A stretch of DNA of 64,000 bases, taken from the NCBI RefSeq assembly GCF_031822435.1, contig NZ_JAVQLW010000001.1, positions 1,123,501 through 1,187,500 of the forward strand, read 5' to 3'. This stretch comes from Paracoccus sp. MBLB3053. GTDB lineage: Bacteria; Pseudomonadota; Alphaproteobacteria; Rhodobacterales; Rhodobacteraceae. Positions 9,823-18,011 of the stretch are shown piece by piece. A program made the position numbers and the translations under genes. The notes under the pieces are model-generated. The model had not been told where the DNA came from and made no database searches. It was given only the letters and a program-made list of their open reading frames with translations. Numbering within the stretch: position 1 is the first letter of the stretch; the number at the start of each line of letters is the position of its first letter.

Positions 9823-10299
9823 ATGAACGACAAAGGCCAAATTTTCGACGATATTGACAACAAGCTTTTGACCCTGCTGCAACGCGATGCCAGCCTGTCG
9901 CAGCGCGAACTGGCCGATAGGGTGGGCCTATCGCAGAATGCGTGCTGGCGGCGCTTGAACCGGCTGGGTGAAGCGGGGGTTCTGCGAGGCAGTCGTGCGA
10001 TTGTCGATCCGGGTGCGCTGGGGTTGCAGCTATCCGTTTTCATCATGATCCGAACGCGCCATCACGACGATGCCTGGGCCCGGCGATTTCGTGCCCGCAT
10101 CGAGGCCCAGCCCGAGATCACCGAGTTTCATCGCATCGGCGGCGAATGGGACTATCTCGCCAAGGCGGTGACGACTGGGATGGTTGGCTATGATGCGCTT
10201 TACAAGCGTCTTATCGAAGGCATGGATCTGGAACGCGTGACGGGCGTTTTCTCGATGGAGACGATATTCGAAGGGCGCCCTCTGGTCTCTTCGGGTTGA
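9823..10299 (+). CDS. Lrp/AsnC-family transcriptional regulator
   Basis: 158 residues from the chosen ATG. The N-terminal winged HTH (DDIDNKLLTLLQRDASLSQR, GLSQNACWRRLNRLGEAGVL) is followed by a RAM amino-acid-sensing domain (EFHRIGGEWDYLAKAVT). Family members bind as octamers and respond to amino acids. The frame is open upstream to 9769 and passes the start of the divergent aminotransferase; I chose 9823 by family length. The shared promoter is only about 40-65 bases, so the regulator and aminotransferase are probably one regulatory unit. Confidence 0.88.
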   Translation: MNDKGQIFDDIDNKLLTLLQRDASLSQRELADRVGLSQNACWRRLNRLGEAGVLRGSRAIVDPGALGLQLSVFIMIRTRHHDDAWARRFRARIEAQPEITEFHRIGGEWDYLAKAVTTGMVGYDALYKRLIEGMDLERVTGVFSMETIFEGRPLVSSG

Positions 10300-10329
10300 T
10301 TTTCACGAAATGTTCTACATCTTCGGGTC

Positions 10330-11322
10330 ATGCGCGCGGAATTCATCCTCCATCCCACCGAGGCCGGCCTTTTCTGTCCCGAGGGCGGATTCCATATTGA
10401 TCCTCTGCGCCCGGTCTCGCGCGCGCTGATCACCCACGGTCATAGCGATCATGCTCGGGCGGGCCACGGTGCCGTCATGGCCACGCAAGAGACGCTGGAC
10501 ATCATGCGGTTGCGTATGGGGCCGGATTTCGCCGCTTCCACCCAGCCTGCCGATGGCCCGACGCGGATCGGCAATGTGACGGTCAGCTTTCATCCCGCAG
10601 GCCACGTCCTGGGATCGTCCCAGATCGCGGTAAGCCATGATCGCGGTCCGAAGATCGTGGTATCGGGCGACTATTCGCGCATGGCGAACCCGACCTGCCG
10701 GCCCTTCGAGCCGGTGCCCTGCGATGTGTTCGTGACCGAGGCGACCTTTGGATTGCCGGTCTTTCGCTTCCCCGACCCGTCGACGCAAGTCGAGAAGCTT
10801 TTCGCAAGCTTGTCCGAATTTCCCGAGCGCCCGCACCTGATCGGGGCTTACGCGCTGGGAAAGGCGCAGCACGTCATCGCCCTGGTGCGCGAGGCGGGGT
10901 ATGACGCGCCGATCGCCATCCACGGCGCATTGAAGACCCTTTGCGATTACCATGTCGAACAGGGGGTGGACCTGGGGGATCTGATTCCGGCCACGGCTGA
11001 TGACGTGCCGGCCCAACTGGTGATCGCCCCGCCATCTGCTTTCGCAAGCCCCTGGGTTCAGCGTTTCGCCGACCCGGTAATCGGCTTCGCCTCGGGCTGG
11101 ATGGCGGTGCGCGCGCGGGCTCGCCAGCGCGGAGTCGAGCTGCCGCTGATCGTCAGTGACCATGTCGACTGGCCATCGCTCACGCGGACCCTGACCGAGC
11201 TTGGCCCGTCCGAGGTTTGGGTCACCCATGGCACCGAGGACGGGGTGATCCGCTGGTGCGAACTGGCGCAGATCCCCGCGCGCCCGTTGCGGCTGGTGGG
11301 GTACGAGGACGAGGCGGAATGA
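10330..11322 (+). CDS. Ligase-associated DNA exonuclease (MBL fold)
   Basis: First gene of the four-gene ligase-associated repair operon. A metallo-beta-lactamase/beta-CASP-like nuclease of 330 residues: the metal motif HGHSDH lies at residues 36-41, a further metal-binding part is HPAGHVLGSSQI, then SGDYSRM supplies the Asp, with a late His in SDHVDWPSLTRTL and THGTEDGV. It resembles SNM1/Pso2-type exonucleases that trim DNA ends or crosslinks. Its stop overlaps the ligase ATG by 4 bases, so coupled translation is expected. It starts 30 bases after the Lrp-type gene, which may share its transcript. Confidence 0.9.
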   Translation: MRAEFILHPTEAGLFCPEGGFHIDPLRPVSRALITHGHSDHARAGHGAVMATQETLDIMRLRMGPDFAASTQPADGPTRIGNVTVSFHPAGHVLGSSQIAVSHDRGPKIVVSGDYSRMANPTCRPFEPVPCDVFVTEATFGLPVFRFPDPSTQVEKLFASLSEFPERPHLIGAYALGKAQHVIALVREAGYDAPIAIHGALKTLCDYHVEQGVDLGDLIPATADDVPAQLVIAPPSAFASPWVQRFADPVIGFASGWMAVRARARQRGVELPLIVSDHVDWPSLTRTLTELGPSEVWVTHGTEDGVIRWCELAQIPARPLRLVGYEDEAE

Positions 11323-12866
11323 AAGCCTTTGCCGCCCTTCTCGAACGGCTTGCATTTACGCCGGGCCGCAACGCCAAGCTTCAGCTCGTCCGCCACTACA
11401 TGGAGCGCACGCCCGATCCCGACCGGGGCTGGGCGCTTGCGGCGCTGACCGGGGATCTGCAATTGCGGACGGTGACGCCCTCGCTGCTGCGCGGGCTCGC
11501 GGCCGAGCGTCTGGACGATCAGCTTCTGGCGATGAGCTATGATTTCGTGGGCGACCTGGCCGAGACGATCGCGTTGATCTGGCCGGATGGCGCGCAGGAT
11601 GATCCGCCTTTGTCCCAGGCGGTCGAACTGCTGCAGGGCACCGGCAAGGCAGCGCTGCCAAGCGCGATCACGGGCATGCTCGACAGGTTGGGGTCGTCGG
11701 AACGGCTGGCCTTTCTCAAGCTTGCGACCGGCAATCTGAGGGTCGGATTTTCCGCCCGGATGGCGCGCATGGCGCTGGCGGGGATGGGCGGCCCCGGCGT
11801 CGCCGAGATGGAAGAGATCTGGCACGGCCTTTCGCCCCCTTACGCGCCGCTTTTCGGCTGGCTGGCGGGGGGCGAGCGCCCCGAAAGCGTGGCGCGCGCG
11901 CCATTCCGCCCAGTGATGCTGTCGACCCCGACCGATCTCGCGGAGTTGCGGGCGATGGACCCGGCGGCATTTTTCGCCGAGTGGAAATGGGATGGGATCA
12001 GGGTGCAGGCGGTCAGCGACGCGGGCGTGCGGCGGCTTTATTCGCGTACTGGCGAAGACATCTCGCAGGCCTTTCCGGACGTTATCGAAGCGATGGAGTT
12101 CGACGGCACCGCCGATGGCGAACTGCTCGTCCGGCGCGAAGATGAAATCGCGCCCTTCGGCGATCTGCAAAAGCGGCTGAACCGCAAGACGGTCGGCAAG
12201 GGGTTGCTTGGCAGTCACCCTGCGGGCCTGCGGCTTTATGACCTGTTGATCTGGGAAGGGCGCGACCTGCGCGGCGAACCGCTTGAGGCGCGGCGTTCCC
12301 TGCTGGAAGCTGCCGATTTCGGAGGCCCCCGCATCGACATTTCGCCGCTGCTTGAATTCGCCACATGGGACGATCTGGCGGGTCTGCGGGCCAGTCCTCC
12401 GGCGACGGTGATCGAAGGCGTCATGATCAAGCGTCGGGACAGCAGTTACCTTTCCGGACGACCGCGCGGCCCGTGGTTCAAGTGGAAGCGAGATCCGATG
12501 GTCGTCGATGCCGTGCTGATCTATGCGCAGCGTGGACATGGCAAACGCTCGGGTTTCCATTCCGACTTCACTTTCGGCCTGTGGAACGGGGCAGAGCTGG
12601 TTCCGGTCGGCAAGGCCTATTTCGGCTTCACCGATGCCGAGTTGCGCGAACTCGACAAGTTCGTTCGGGCCAACACGACCGAGCGCTACGGCCCGGTTCG
12701 CGCGCTTGCTCCGAAGCTGGTGGTCGAAGTCGCCTTCGAAGGCCTGAACCGCTCTGGTCGGCATCGCTCGGGCGTGGCGATGCGCTTTCCCCGGATCAGT
12801 CGCATCCGTTGGGACAAGCCCGCCGCCGAGGCCGATCACCTTTCGACGCTCGAGGCCATGCTGTGA
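11319..12866 (+). CDS. ATP-dependent DNA ligase of the ligase-associated repair operon
   Basis: 515 residues. An N-terminal helical DNA-binding domain is followed by the adenylation domain with motif I KWDG at residues 223-226 (Lys223 takes AMP), motif III-like DGELLVRR, motif IV-like EGVMIKRRDSSY and motif V FKWKRDPMVVDAVL, then an OB-fold. It seals nicked or broken DNA using ATP, unlike the essential NAD-dependent LigA. The start is the ATG at 11319 (ATGA overlap with the exonuclease); the frame is open upstream only because it shadows that gene. Its stop overlaps the GTG start of the helicase (GTGA). Confidence 0.93.
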   Translation: MKAFAALLERLAFTPGRNAKLQLVRHYMERTPDPDRGWALAALTGDLQLRTVTPSLLRGLAAERLDDQLLAMSYDFVGDLAETIALIWPDGAQDDPPLSQAVELLQGTGKAALPSAITGMLDRLGSSERLAFLKLATGNLRVGFSARMARMALAGMGGPGVAEMEEIWHGLSPPYAPLFGWLAGGERPESVARAPFRPVMLSTPTDLAELRAMDPAAFFAEWKWDGIRVQAVSDAGVRRLYSRTGEDISQAFPDVIEAMEFDGTADGELLVRREDEIAPFGDLQKRLNRKTVGKGLLGSHPAGLRLYDLLIWEGRDLRGEPLEARRSLLEAADFGGPRIDISPLLEFATWDDLAGLRASPPATVIEGVMIKRRDSSYLSGRPRGPWFKWKRDPMVVDAVLIYAQRGHGKRSGFHSDFTFGLWNGAELVPVGKAYFGFTDAELRELDKFVRANTTERYGPVRALAPKLVVEVAFEGLNRSGRHRSGVAMRFPRISRIRWDKPAAEADHLSTLEAML

Positions 12867-15262
12867 TCCTGCCGCCCGAATTCCAGGACTGGTTCGCAGG
12901 ACAGGGCTGGCAGCCCCATCCGCATCAGATCGCCCTGCTCGCGTCACGGCATGACAGTCTGCTGGTCGCTCCGACAGGCGGCGGCAAGACGCTGGCGGGT
13001 TTCCTGCCTTCGCTGGTCGAACTGCGCAAGGGCGCGTGCAAGGGGTCGGTTCACACGCTATACGTCTCGCCCCTGAAGGCGCTGACCGCCGATATCGGTC
13101 GCAACCTCGCGCGACCGGTCGCCGAACTCGGGCTTCAGGTTCGCGTCGAGGACCGGACCGGCGATACCGGCGCAAGCCAGCGTCGGCGCCAGCGGGTGGA
13201 TCCGCCCGAGATCCTGCTGACCACGCCCGAAAGCCTTGCGCTGATGCTGAGCTATCCCGAAGCGCCTGCGATCTTTGGCGGGTTGCGTCGGGTTGTTCTG
13301 GACGAACTGCATGCGCTTGCGGAATCGAAGCGCGGCGACCAGCTCATGCTCGGGCTATCGCGGCTGCGACGGCTCGCCCCCGGATTGCGGGTGACAGGAC
13401 TTTCGGCAACGGTCGAGGACCCGAAGGCGCTGGCCGGCTTCATGGCAGGATCAGAGCCAGTGACTGTGATCGAAGCCGATCCCGGCCCTGATCCCGATAT
13501 CGACATGCTGCCCACCGCCCGACCCGCGCCCTGGGCAGGGGGTGGGGGGCACTATGCCATCCCCGAGGTGCTTGACGCCGTCAGACGGGCCCGCACGACC
13601 ATCATCTTCATCAACACGCGGGCGCAGGCGGAACTGTTCTTCCAGGCGCTTTGGGCCGCCAATGACGAGAACCTGCCGATCGGATTGCATCATGGCAGCC
13701 TTGCGCGCGAGCAGCGTTCGAAGGTCGAGGCCGCGATGGCGGCGGGCGAGTTGCGCGCCGTGGTGGCGACCGGCAGCCTTGACCTTGGCATAGATTGGGG
13801 AGCAGTCGATCTGGTGATCCAGATCGGCGCCCCCAAGAACGTCAAGCGGCTGGTGCAACGGATCGGGCGCGCCAACCATCGCTACAACGCCCCCTCGAAG
13901 GCGCGGATCGTCCCGGCAAACCGCTTCGAACAGATCGAATGCGTCGCAGCGCTCGAGGCCGTCCGAGCCCGTGACCTTGACGGAGATCCGCGTGGCGCGG
14001 GGCCGTTGGATGTCCTGTGCCAGCATATCTTGCTGACGGCCTGCGCCGGGCCATTCGACGCAGATGCGCTTTTTTCCGAGGTGCGAACAGCCGGTCCCTA
14101 TCGCGCTCTAGACCGCGTGGCATTCGATGCCTGCCTCGATTTCGCGGCGACCGGAGGATATGCGCTGCGAGCCTATGATCGCTGGCAAAGGCTGATGCTG
14201 CGGGATGGATCATGGCAGCTGCGCGATCCGCGCGCCGCCAAGTTGCTGCGAATGAATGTCGGCACCATCGTCGAAGCCGAAATGGTCCGCGTTCGCCTGC
14301 GCGGGCGGGGCGGCACGCCCTTGGGCGAGGTCGAAGAGGCGTTCGCAGCCAGTCTTGTTCCCGGCGACAGCTTCCTGATCGGCGGCCGCGTCGTGCGCAT
14401 GGACGCAATGCGCGAGATGGTGATCGAGGTCACCCCCGAGCCCAGGCGCGAACCCAAGATTGCCGTCTATTCTGGGGTGAAGCTCGCGATGTCGACGCAG
14501 CTTGCCCACCGCGTCCTTGCCCTGATCGGTGCGCCGGATCGCCATGCTGCCCTGCCGGGCGATACGCGGGACTGGCTTGCGCTGCAGGCCGAGGTTTCGC
14601 GCCTGCCTGAGCCGGGCCTGCTGCTTTCCGAGAGCTTTCCACATGCCGGGCTTTGGCATTTCGCGCTTTACGGTTTTGCTGGGCGGAACGCGCTACAGAC
14701 CCTCGGTCTGCTTCTGGCGCGCGAGATGGAGGAAGAGGGGCTGGGACCGCTGGGTTTTCTGTCCACCGATTACGCGCTGCTGATCTGGACGCTGGACCCG
14801 GTGCGCGGGCCAAGCTCGCTGCTTGATGCGACGCGCCTGCGTGCGGGCTTGGGCGATTGGCTGGGCGAAAACGCCGTAATGAAACGGACATTTCGGAATG
14901 TCGCAACGGTTGCGGGACTAATCCAGCGCAATATGCCCGGCCTGCGCAAGACCGGGCGGCAGGCCACCTTCACGAGCGATATCCTTTATGACACGCTGCG
15001 AAAATACGACCCCGATCATCTGCTGCTCAGGATCACGGGTGATGAGGCAGGACGCGGGCTCGTGGATTTCGGCCGGATCGAAGAGATGCTGGCCCGTTCG
15101 CCTCGGCGCGAGCATCGCAACCTCGAGCGTGTCTCTCCCCTTGCCGCCCCGTTGCTGCTGGAGATCGGCAAAGTTCCGATCCGTGGCGAGGGCCGCGAAA
15201 GGATGGCCCAGATCGAAGCCGAGGCCTTGATGCGCGAAGCAGGGCTGGAGATGCAGGGATGA
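12863..15262 (+). CDS. Ligase-associated DEAD/DEAH-box helicase (Lhr-type)
   Basis: About 799 residues from a GTG start at 12863 that overlaps the ligase stop by 4 bases; upstream codons in this frame shadow the ligase. Superfamily 2 motifs: Walker A APTGGGKT (residues 36-43), TTPESL, DELHAL, SATVEDP, INTRAQAELFF, ATGSLDLGIDWG and QRIGRANHR. The long C-terminal region fits the Lhr core family. It likely translocates 3' to 5' on single-stranded DNA and acts with the exonuclease, ligase and PdeM. It ends in an ATGA overlap with the next gene. Confidence 0.93.
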   Translation: MILPPEFQDWFAGQGWQPHPHQIALLASRHDSLLVAPTGGGKTLAGFLPSLVELRKGACKGSVHTLYVSPLKALTADIGRNLARPVAELGLQVRVEDRTGDTGASQRRRQRVDPPEILLTTPESLALMLSYPEAPAIFGGLRRVVLDELHALAESKRGDQLMLGLSRLRRLAPGLRVTGLSATVEDPKALAGFMAGSEPVTVIEADPGPDPDIDMLPTARPAPWAGGGGHYAIPEVLDAVRRARTTIIFINTRAQAELFFQALWAANDENLPIGLHHGSLAREQRSKVEAAMAAGELRAVVATGSLDLGIDWGAVDLVIQIGAPKNVKRLVQRIGRANHRYNAPSKARIVPANRFEQIECVAALEAVRARDLDGDPRGAGPLDVLCQHILLTACAGPFDADALFSEVRTAGPYRALDRVAFDACLDFAATGGYALRAYDRWQRLMLRDGSWQLRDPRAAKLLRMNVGTIVEAEMVRVRLRGRGGTPLGEVEEAFAASLVPGDSFLIGGRVVRMDAMREMVIEVTPEPRREPKIAVYSGVKLAMSTQLAHRVLALIGAPDRHAALPGDTRDWLALQAEVSRLPEPGLLLSESFPHAGLWHFALYGFAGRNALQTLGLLLAREMEEEGLGPLGFLSTDYALLIWTLDPVRGPSSLLDATRLRAGLGDWLGENAVMKRTFRNVATVAGLIQRNMPGLRKTGRQATFTSDILYDTLRKYDPDHLLLRITGDEAGRGLVDFGRIEEMLARSPRREHRNLERVSPLAAPLLLEIGKVPIRGEGRERMAQIEAEALMREAGLEMQG

Positions 15263-15939
15263 GCAGCTATCAATTCGCCTTCCATGGATTGCACCTTGAA
15301 GCCCGCGCCTCCGGCGCGCTTTGGTGGGCAGAAGGTCGCTGCCTGATCGTCGCCGACCTTCATCTTGGAAAATCCGAAAGGCTGGCGCGGCGCGGCGGCC
15401 CGCTTTTGCCACCATATGAGGGCATGGTGACGCTTGATCGGCTGACGGCCGAGGTCGAAACGCTCGAACCGGCCCGGATCGTCAGTCTTGGCGACGCGTT
15501 CGACGATGATCTGGTTGCACATTCACTGGACGAGCAGATGACGCGTGGTCTTGGCCAGCTTGCCGAAGGGCGGGACTGGTTCTGGGTTGCCGGAAATCAC
15601 GATCCCGCAAGTGCCTGTTCCCTGTTTGGTGCCGCGGGACCCGAGAGCCGGCTGGGGCAGGTGGCGCTGCGTCATGTCGCTTGTCCCGGAGCGGGGCCGG
15701 ATATTTCGGGTCATTTCCATCCTGTGATCCGCCTTGCAGGAGAGCGGCGCAAATCCTTCCTGCTTGGGAAGCAACACCTCATTCTCCCCGCTTTCGGCGC
15801 CTATACCGGGGGGCTCTGCGCCAATGACCCGGCCCTGCGGAACCTTGTGCCCGAGGGAATCGCGATCTGCTGCGGCCGCCGTGCTTTGCCTCTGCCTATT
15901 GGAGCCGTCGCTTTGCCAGGCCGTCATCGCAGGCGCTGA
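15259..15939 (+). CDS. pdeM: Ligase-associated DNA damage response phosphoesterase PdeM
   Basis: 226 residues of calcineurin-like metallophosphoesterase: metal motifs ADLHLGKSERLARRG, SLGDAFDDD, VAGNHDP and SGHFHPVIRL are all present and in order, so the active site looks intact. It is the last gene of the four-gene operon and starts inside the helicase stop codon. PdeM-type proteins are predicted endonucleases or phosphatases that clean DNA ends for ligation. A hairpin lies 9 bases after the stop. Confidence 0.92.
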   Translation: MSSYQFAFHGLHLEARASGALWWAEGRCLIVADLHLGKSERLARRGGPLLPPYEGMVTLDRLTAEVETLEPARIVSLGDAFDDDLVAHSLDEQMTRGLGQLAEGRDWFWVAGNHDPASACSLFGAAGPESRLGQVALRHVACPGAGPDISGHFHPVIRLAGERRKSFLLGKQHLILPAFGAYTGGLCANDPALRNLVPEGIAICCGRRALPLPIGAVALPGRHRRR

Positions 15940-15940
15940 A

Positions 15941-15967
15941 ATGAAATGGGGCCGCAATCGCGGCCCC
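15941..15967 (-). terminator. Terminator of the outer-membrane protein gene (possibly bidirectional)
   Basis: Perfect 8-bp stem GGGGCCGC/GCGGCCCC (15948-15967) with a 4-base loop lies between the convergent pdeM and omp genes. Read on the minus strand it is followed by ATTTCATTTC; on the plus strand no T run follows. Confidence 0.65.
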
Positions 15968-15990
15968 GATGTCTGCATGTCAGCTCTGGA

Positions 15991-16692
15991 TCAGAAGCTG
16001 AAGTTCACACCGACTTTCAGGTTGTTGTAATCGACCGTCGCCTTGGTGCTGTATTCGCCGAACTCCAAGGTTTCCTTGCCGAAATTGGCATATTCATATT
16101 CGCCGGTGATCGAGGTGCGTTCGTTGATTTTCTTTTCGACGCCCAGGCCCAGGATGTAGCCGTCGGTGTCGTAGCCAACGTCTTCGCCCGCGATATCATA
16201 GTCGACATCGGCGCGGGCCCAGCCGGCGATCCCGTAAACCAGCATGTCGGGGCGAACCGCGTAGCCGGTCTTGAAGCGCAGGGCCAGGACGTTCTTGACC
16301 TTCGATTCGGCGCCGTATTCGGTGCCGCCGATCATGCCGCTGGTGTCACCCTTGATGTCGGTGATTTCCCAGCCGAGTTCCGGGCCGAAAACCCATTTGT
16401 CGCGCTGCCAGCGGTAACCGGCGCGGATGCCGGCATTGGCACCGTCCATTTCCAGTTCGCCGATATCGCCGAGGAGAGTGTCGGTCGAATCGCTGATGCC
16501 GATCCGATCCTTGCCGCCGAAGCCGTAGCCCAGGGTCGCACCGGCATAGCCACCGGCCCAGTCCAGGACCGGTTCTTCGATCGGGGCAATGATCGGCTCG
16601 ACGACCGGCGGAGTATAGCCGCCTGCATTCGCCGCGATGCCTGCCCCGAGAGTAAGCGAGGCCGCCATTACAGTGATCTTCTTGATACTCAT
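15991..16692 (-). CDS. Outer-membrane beta-barrel protein (Omp25/OmpA-like porin family)
   Basis: 233 residues. Signal peptide at 1-23 (KKITVMAASLTLGAGIAANA). A short Pro-rich segment (YTPPVVEPIIAPIEEPVLD) leads into an eight-stranded barrel pattern with alternating aromatic residues (GGYAGATLGYGF, GIRAGYRWQ, FGPELGWEITD, ALRFKTGYAVRPDMLVYGIA, TSITGEYEYANFG) and the terminal Phe after VGVNFS that is recognised by the BAM complex. It is predicted to be a small surface barrel of unknown ligand. GGAG lies 8 bases before the ATG. A large AT-rich upstream region may carry its promoter. Confidence 0.86.
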   Translation of the reverse strand: MSIKKITVMAASLTLGAGIAANAGGYTPPVVEPIIAPIEEPVLDWAGGYAGATLGYGFGGKDRIGISDSTDTLLGDIGELEMDGANAGIRAGYRWQRDKWVFGPELGWEITDIKGDTSGMIGGTEYGAESKVKNVLALRFKTGYAVRPDMLVYGIAGWARADVDYDIAGEDVGYDTDGYILGLGVEKKINERTSITGEYEYANFGKETLEFGEYSTKATVDYNNLKVGVNFSF

Positions 16693-17123
16693 TTATAGTC
16701 TCCAGAGGCTAAATGCGTTGATCCGCATGGATAACAGACCGCGAGGGATGCGTCCGCGCGTGACGCGCGTTAGCTGCAACGCAGAAAACATCCGTCGCGT
16801 CCGAATTCCAAGCGTTAATACTTGGTGAGACCCGTTAATCTTTTCCGCCTGTGGTAAACTTGTCGAGAACGAACTCGCGTAAACGAGCTGTCAATCCGTT
16901 GAAGGGAAGCGCGTAAAGATGCGCGCAGTTTACGTAAAATCAATGAGTTAGCCTGCCAACATTGCGGATAAAGTTGCGCCGACTTAGCGCATAAAATTTC
17001 GCGTCTAAGACTTTTATTTTTATTGATAAATATCAACTAGTTGTACCTATTTTTGTGATTTAGACGCGCGCTGTCGAACTGACGACTTTGCTTGTGCAGC
17101 ATTTTATGAGGTGGCGTCGGGGG
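16693..17123. other. Gene-free AT-rich region (431 bases) between omp and the accessory island
   Basis: Upstream of omp and downstream of the small gene at 17124-17498. I see no supported coding frame. The part from about 16840 to 17060 is much richer in A+T than the rest of the window and holds nested inverted repeats (see 17000-17068). The omp promoter is probably within the omp-proximal 150 bases, but I cannot place -35/-10 boxes with confidence. Confidence 0.6.
17000..17068. repeat. Nested inverted repeats at the island edge
   Basis: Outer arms CGCGTCTAA (17000-17008) and TTAGACGCG (17060-17068) are perfect 9-bp complements. Between them lie TTGATA-AA-TATCAA (17023-17036) and the 10-base palindrome CAACTAGTTG (17034-17043), in very AT-rich DNA. 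It could be a regulator site, a mobile-element end or a cruciform-forming terminator. Confidence 0.55.
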
Positions 17124-17498
17124 TCAGCAATCAGGGCTTGGCTGGGCGAAGTCTGCGGGATCAAGATCCTCGAAAAACTCGGCGGGCGGCGGCGACACGA
17201 TTCCGGCCAGAATTCCGAACTTGACCCGTGCAGTTTTCGGTTTGGTCTCGGGCCCGTCGCCTTTCGCTTCGGCAACATGGCGGGCAATGGCTCCGGCATC
17301 GCCCTCGTGGATCGCTAGGAATAATGAACGCCCACCCAGCGCATCGTCGGGGGTGAGCAGGATATCCAGGATCACCCACGGGTCGTCGTCGTCATGCGCC
17401 ATCAAGACAGGGTCGAGGCCCGGAAGCATCTCGCCAAGCTTTGCTATGAGCTCGCGGCGATGTGTGATGGAGCTATCAGCGGCTTTTGACTGGGTCAT
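17124..17498 (-). CDS. Small acidic protein of unknown function, weakly like the MbcA/ParS/Xre antitoxin C-terminal domain
   Basis: 124 residues from the ATG at 17498. The segment ILLTPDDALGGRSLFLAIHE followed by GDAGAIARHVAEAK resembles the toxin-binding (DUF2384-type) pattern of MbcA/ParS antitoxins: a Leu-Thr-Pro, Leu-Gly-Gly and a short helix. No RES-type toxin is next to it, so the assignment is weak. An acidic patch (AHDDDDPW) and an acidic C-terminus (FFEDLDPADF) are visible. The frame is open upstream to 17573 with unconvincing residues. A decayed homologue lies at 17680-17935 on the same strand, which supports this frame being real. A perfect palindrome covers the start codon. Confidence 0.6.
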   Translation of the reverse strand: MTQSKAADSSITHRRELIAKLGEMLPGLDPVLMAHDDDDPWVILDILLTPDDALGGRSLFLAIHEGDAGAIARHVAEAKGDGPETKPKTARVKFGILAGIVSPPPAEFFEDLDPADFAQPSPDC

Positions 17499-17514
17499 GT
17501 GCCATAGTGGCACA
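17498..17514. promoter_or_regulatory. 17-base palindrome over the start of the small island gene
   Basis: TGTGCCA-TAG-TGGCACA, with perfect 7-bp arms, begins at the first base of the start codon and extends upstream on the minus strand. It could be an operator for autoregulation or a hairpin that hides the ribosome site. Confidence 0.5.
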
Positions 17515-17679
17515 GGGCAAGGGGAGTCGCCACGCTGTACGCACTTCTGGCCGCGCCGTTCTCGCTCCCGCATATAGCCTTTGATGATCAGGTAGCCGCC
17601 GGTGAAGCGTTGGTCCTCGCAACCTGTCGACTACCCGCTTTGCCCTCTGCCGCTGACGTTGGGGCGTAAGTGGATCGGA

Positions 17680-17935
17680 CTAGCCGGGTCGAAATCTGCA
17701 GGATCCGGATCCTCGGGAAAGCCTCGGTCGGCGGGAGTGCATGCCGCCCAAAATCCCGATTTTGCGTGGCGTTCCCGGGCTGCTTAAGCGAACCCGTCGC
17801 CCTTCGCTTGGGCGATATGCCGGGCAATGGCCCGCTCATCGCCCTCTTGAATTGCTTCGAGCAATGTTCGTCCACCCAAGGCGCTGTTGGCCGCTCGCGC
17901 GTCTTCTTGTCGGCTTGTCTCGGGAAGATCGTCAC
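17680..17935 (-). pseudogene. Decayed paralogue of the 17124-17498 gene
   Basis: Translating the minus strand across about 17890-17785 gives SALGGRTLLEAIQEGDERAI, then ARHIAQAKGDG, which aligns with the intact neighbour's ALGGRSLFLAIHEGDAGAI and ARHVAEAKGDG. An in-frame TAA follows two codons later. After it the similarity resumes in another frame (PEDPDPADFDPA against FEDLDPADFAQP). Nucleotide identity is also plain (CCCGTCGCC, CGGGCAATGG and CATCGCCCTC blocks in the same order). The 5' part cannot be aligned convincingly. I read it as a tandem duplicate that has lost its frame. Confidence 0.72.
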
Positions 17936-18011
17936 CGTCGCGAGATGCTGAAGGAGTTCATGAGAACGAGCGGTGCGGACGACGACGTCTAACTATCTAA
18001 TTCCAATGCTT

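Noticed and set aside
11058..13175. Minus-strand frame of 705 codons opposite the DNA ligase and helicase genes
   Set aside because: Antisense shadow of two genes with intact motifs; composition is Arg/Pro/Ala-rich with no domain.
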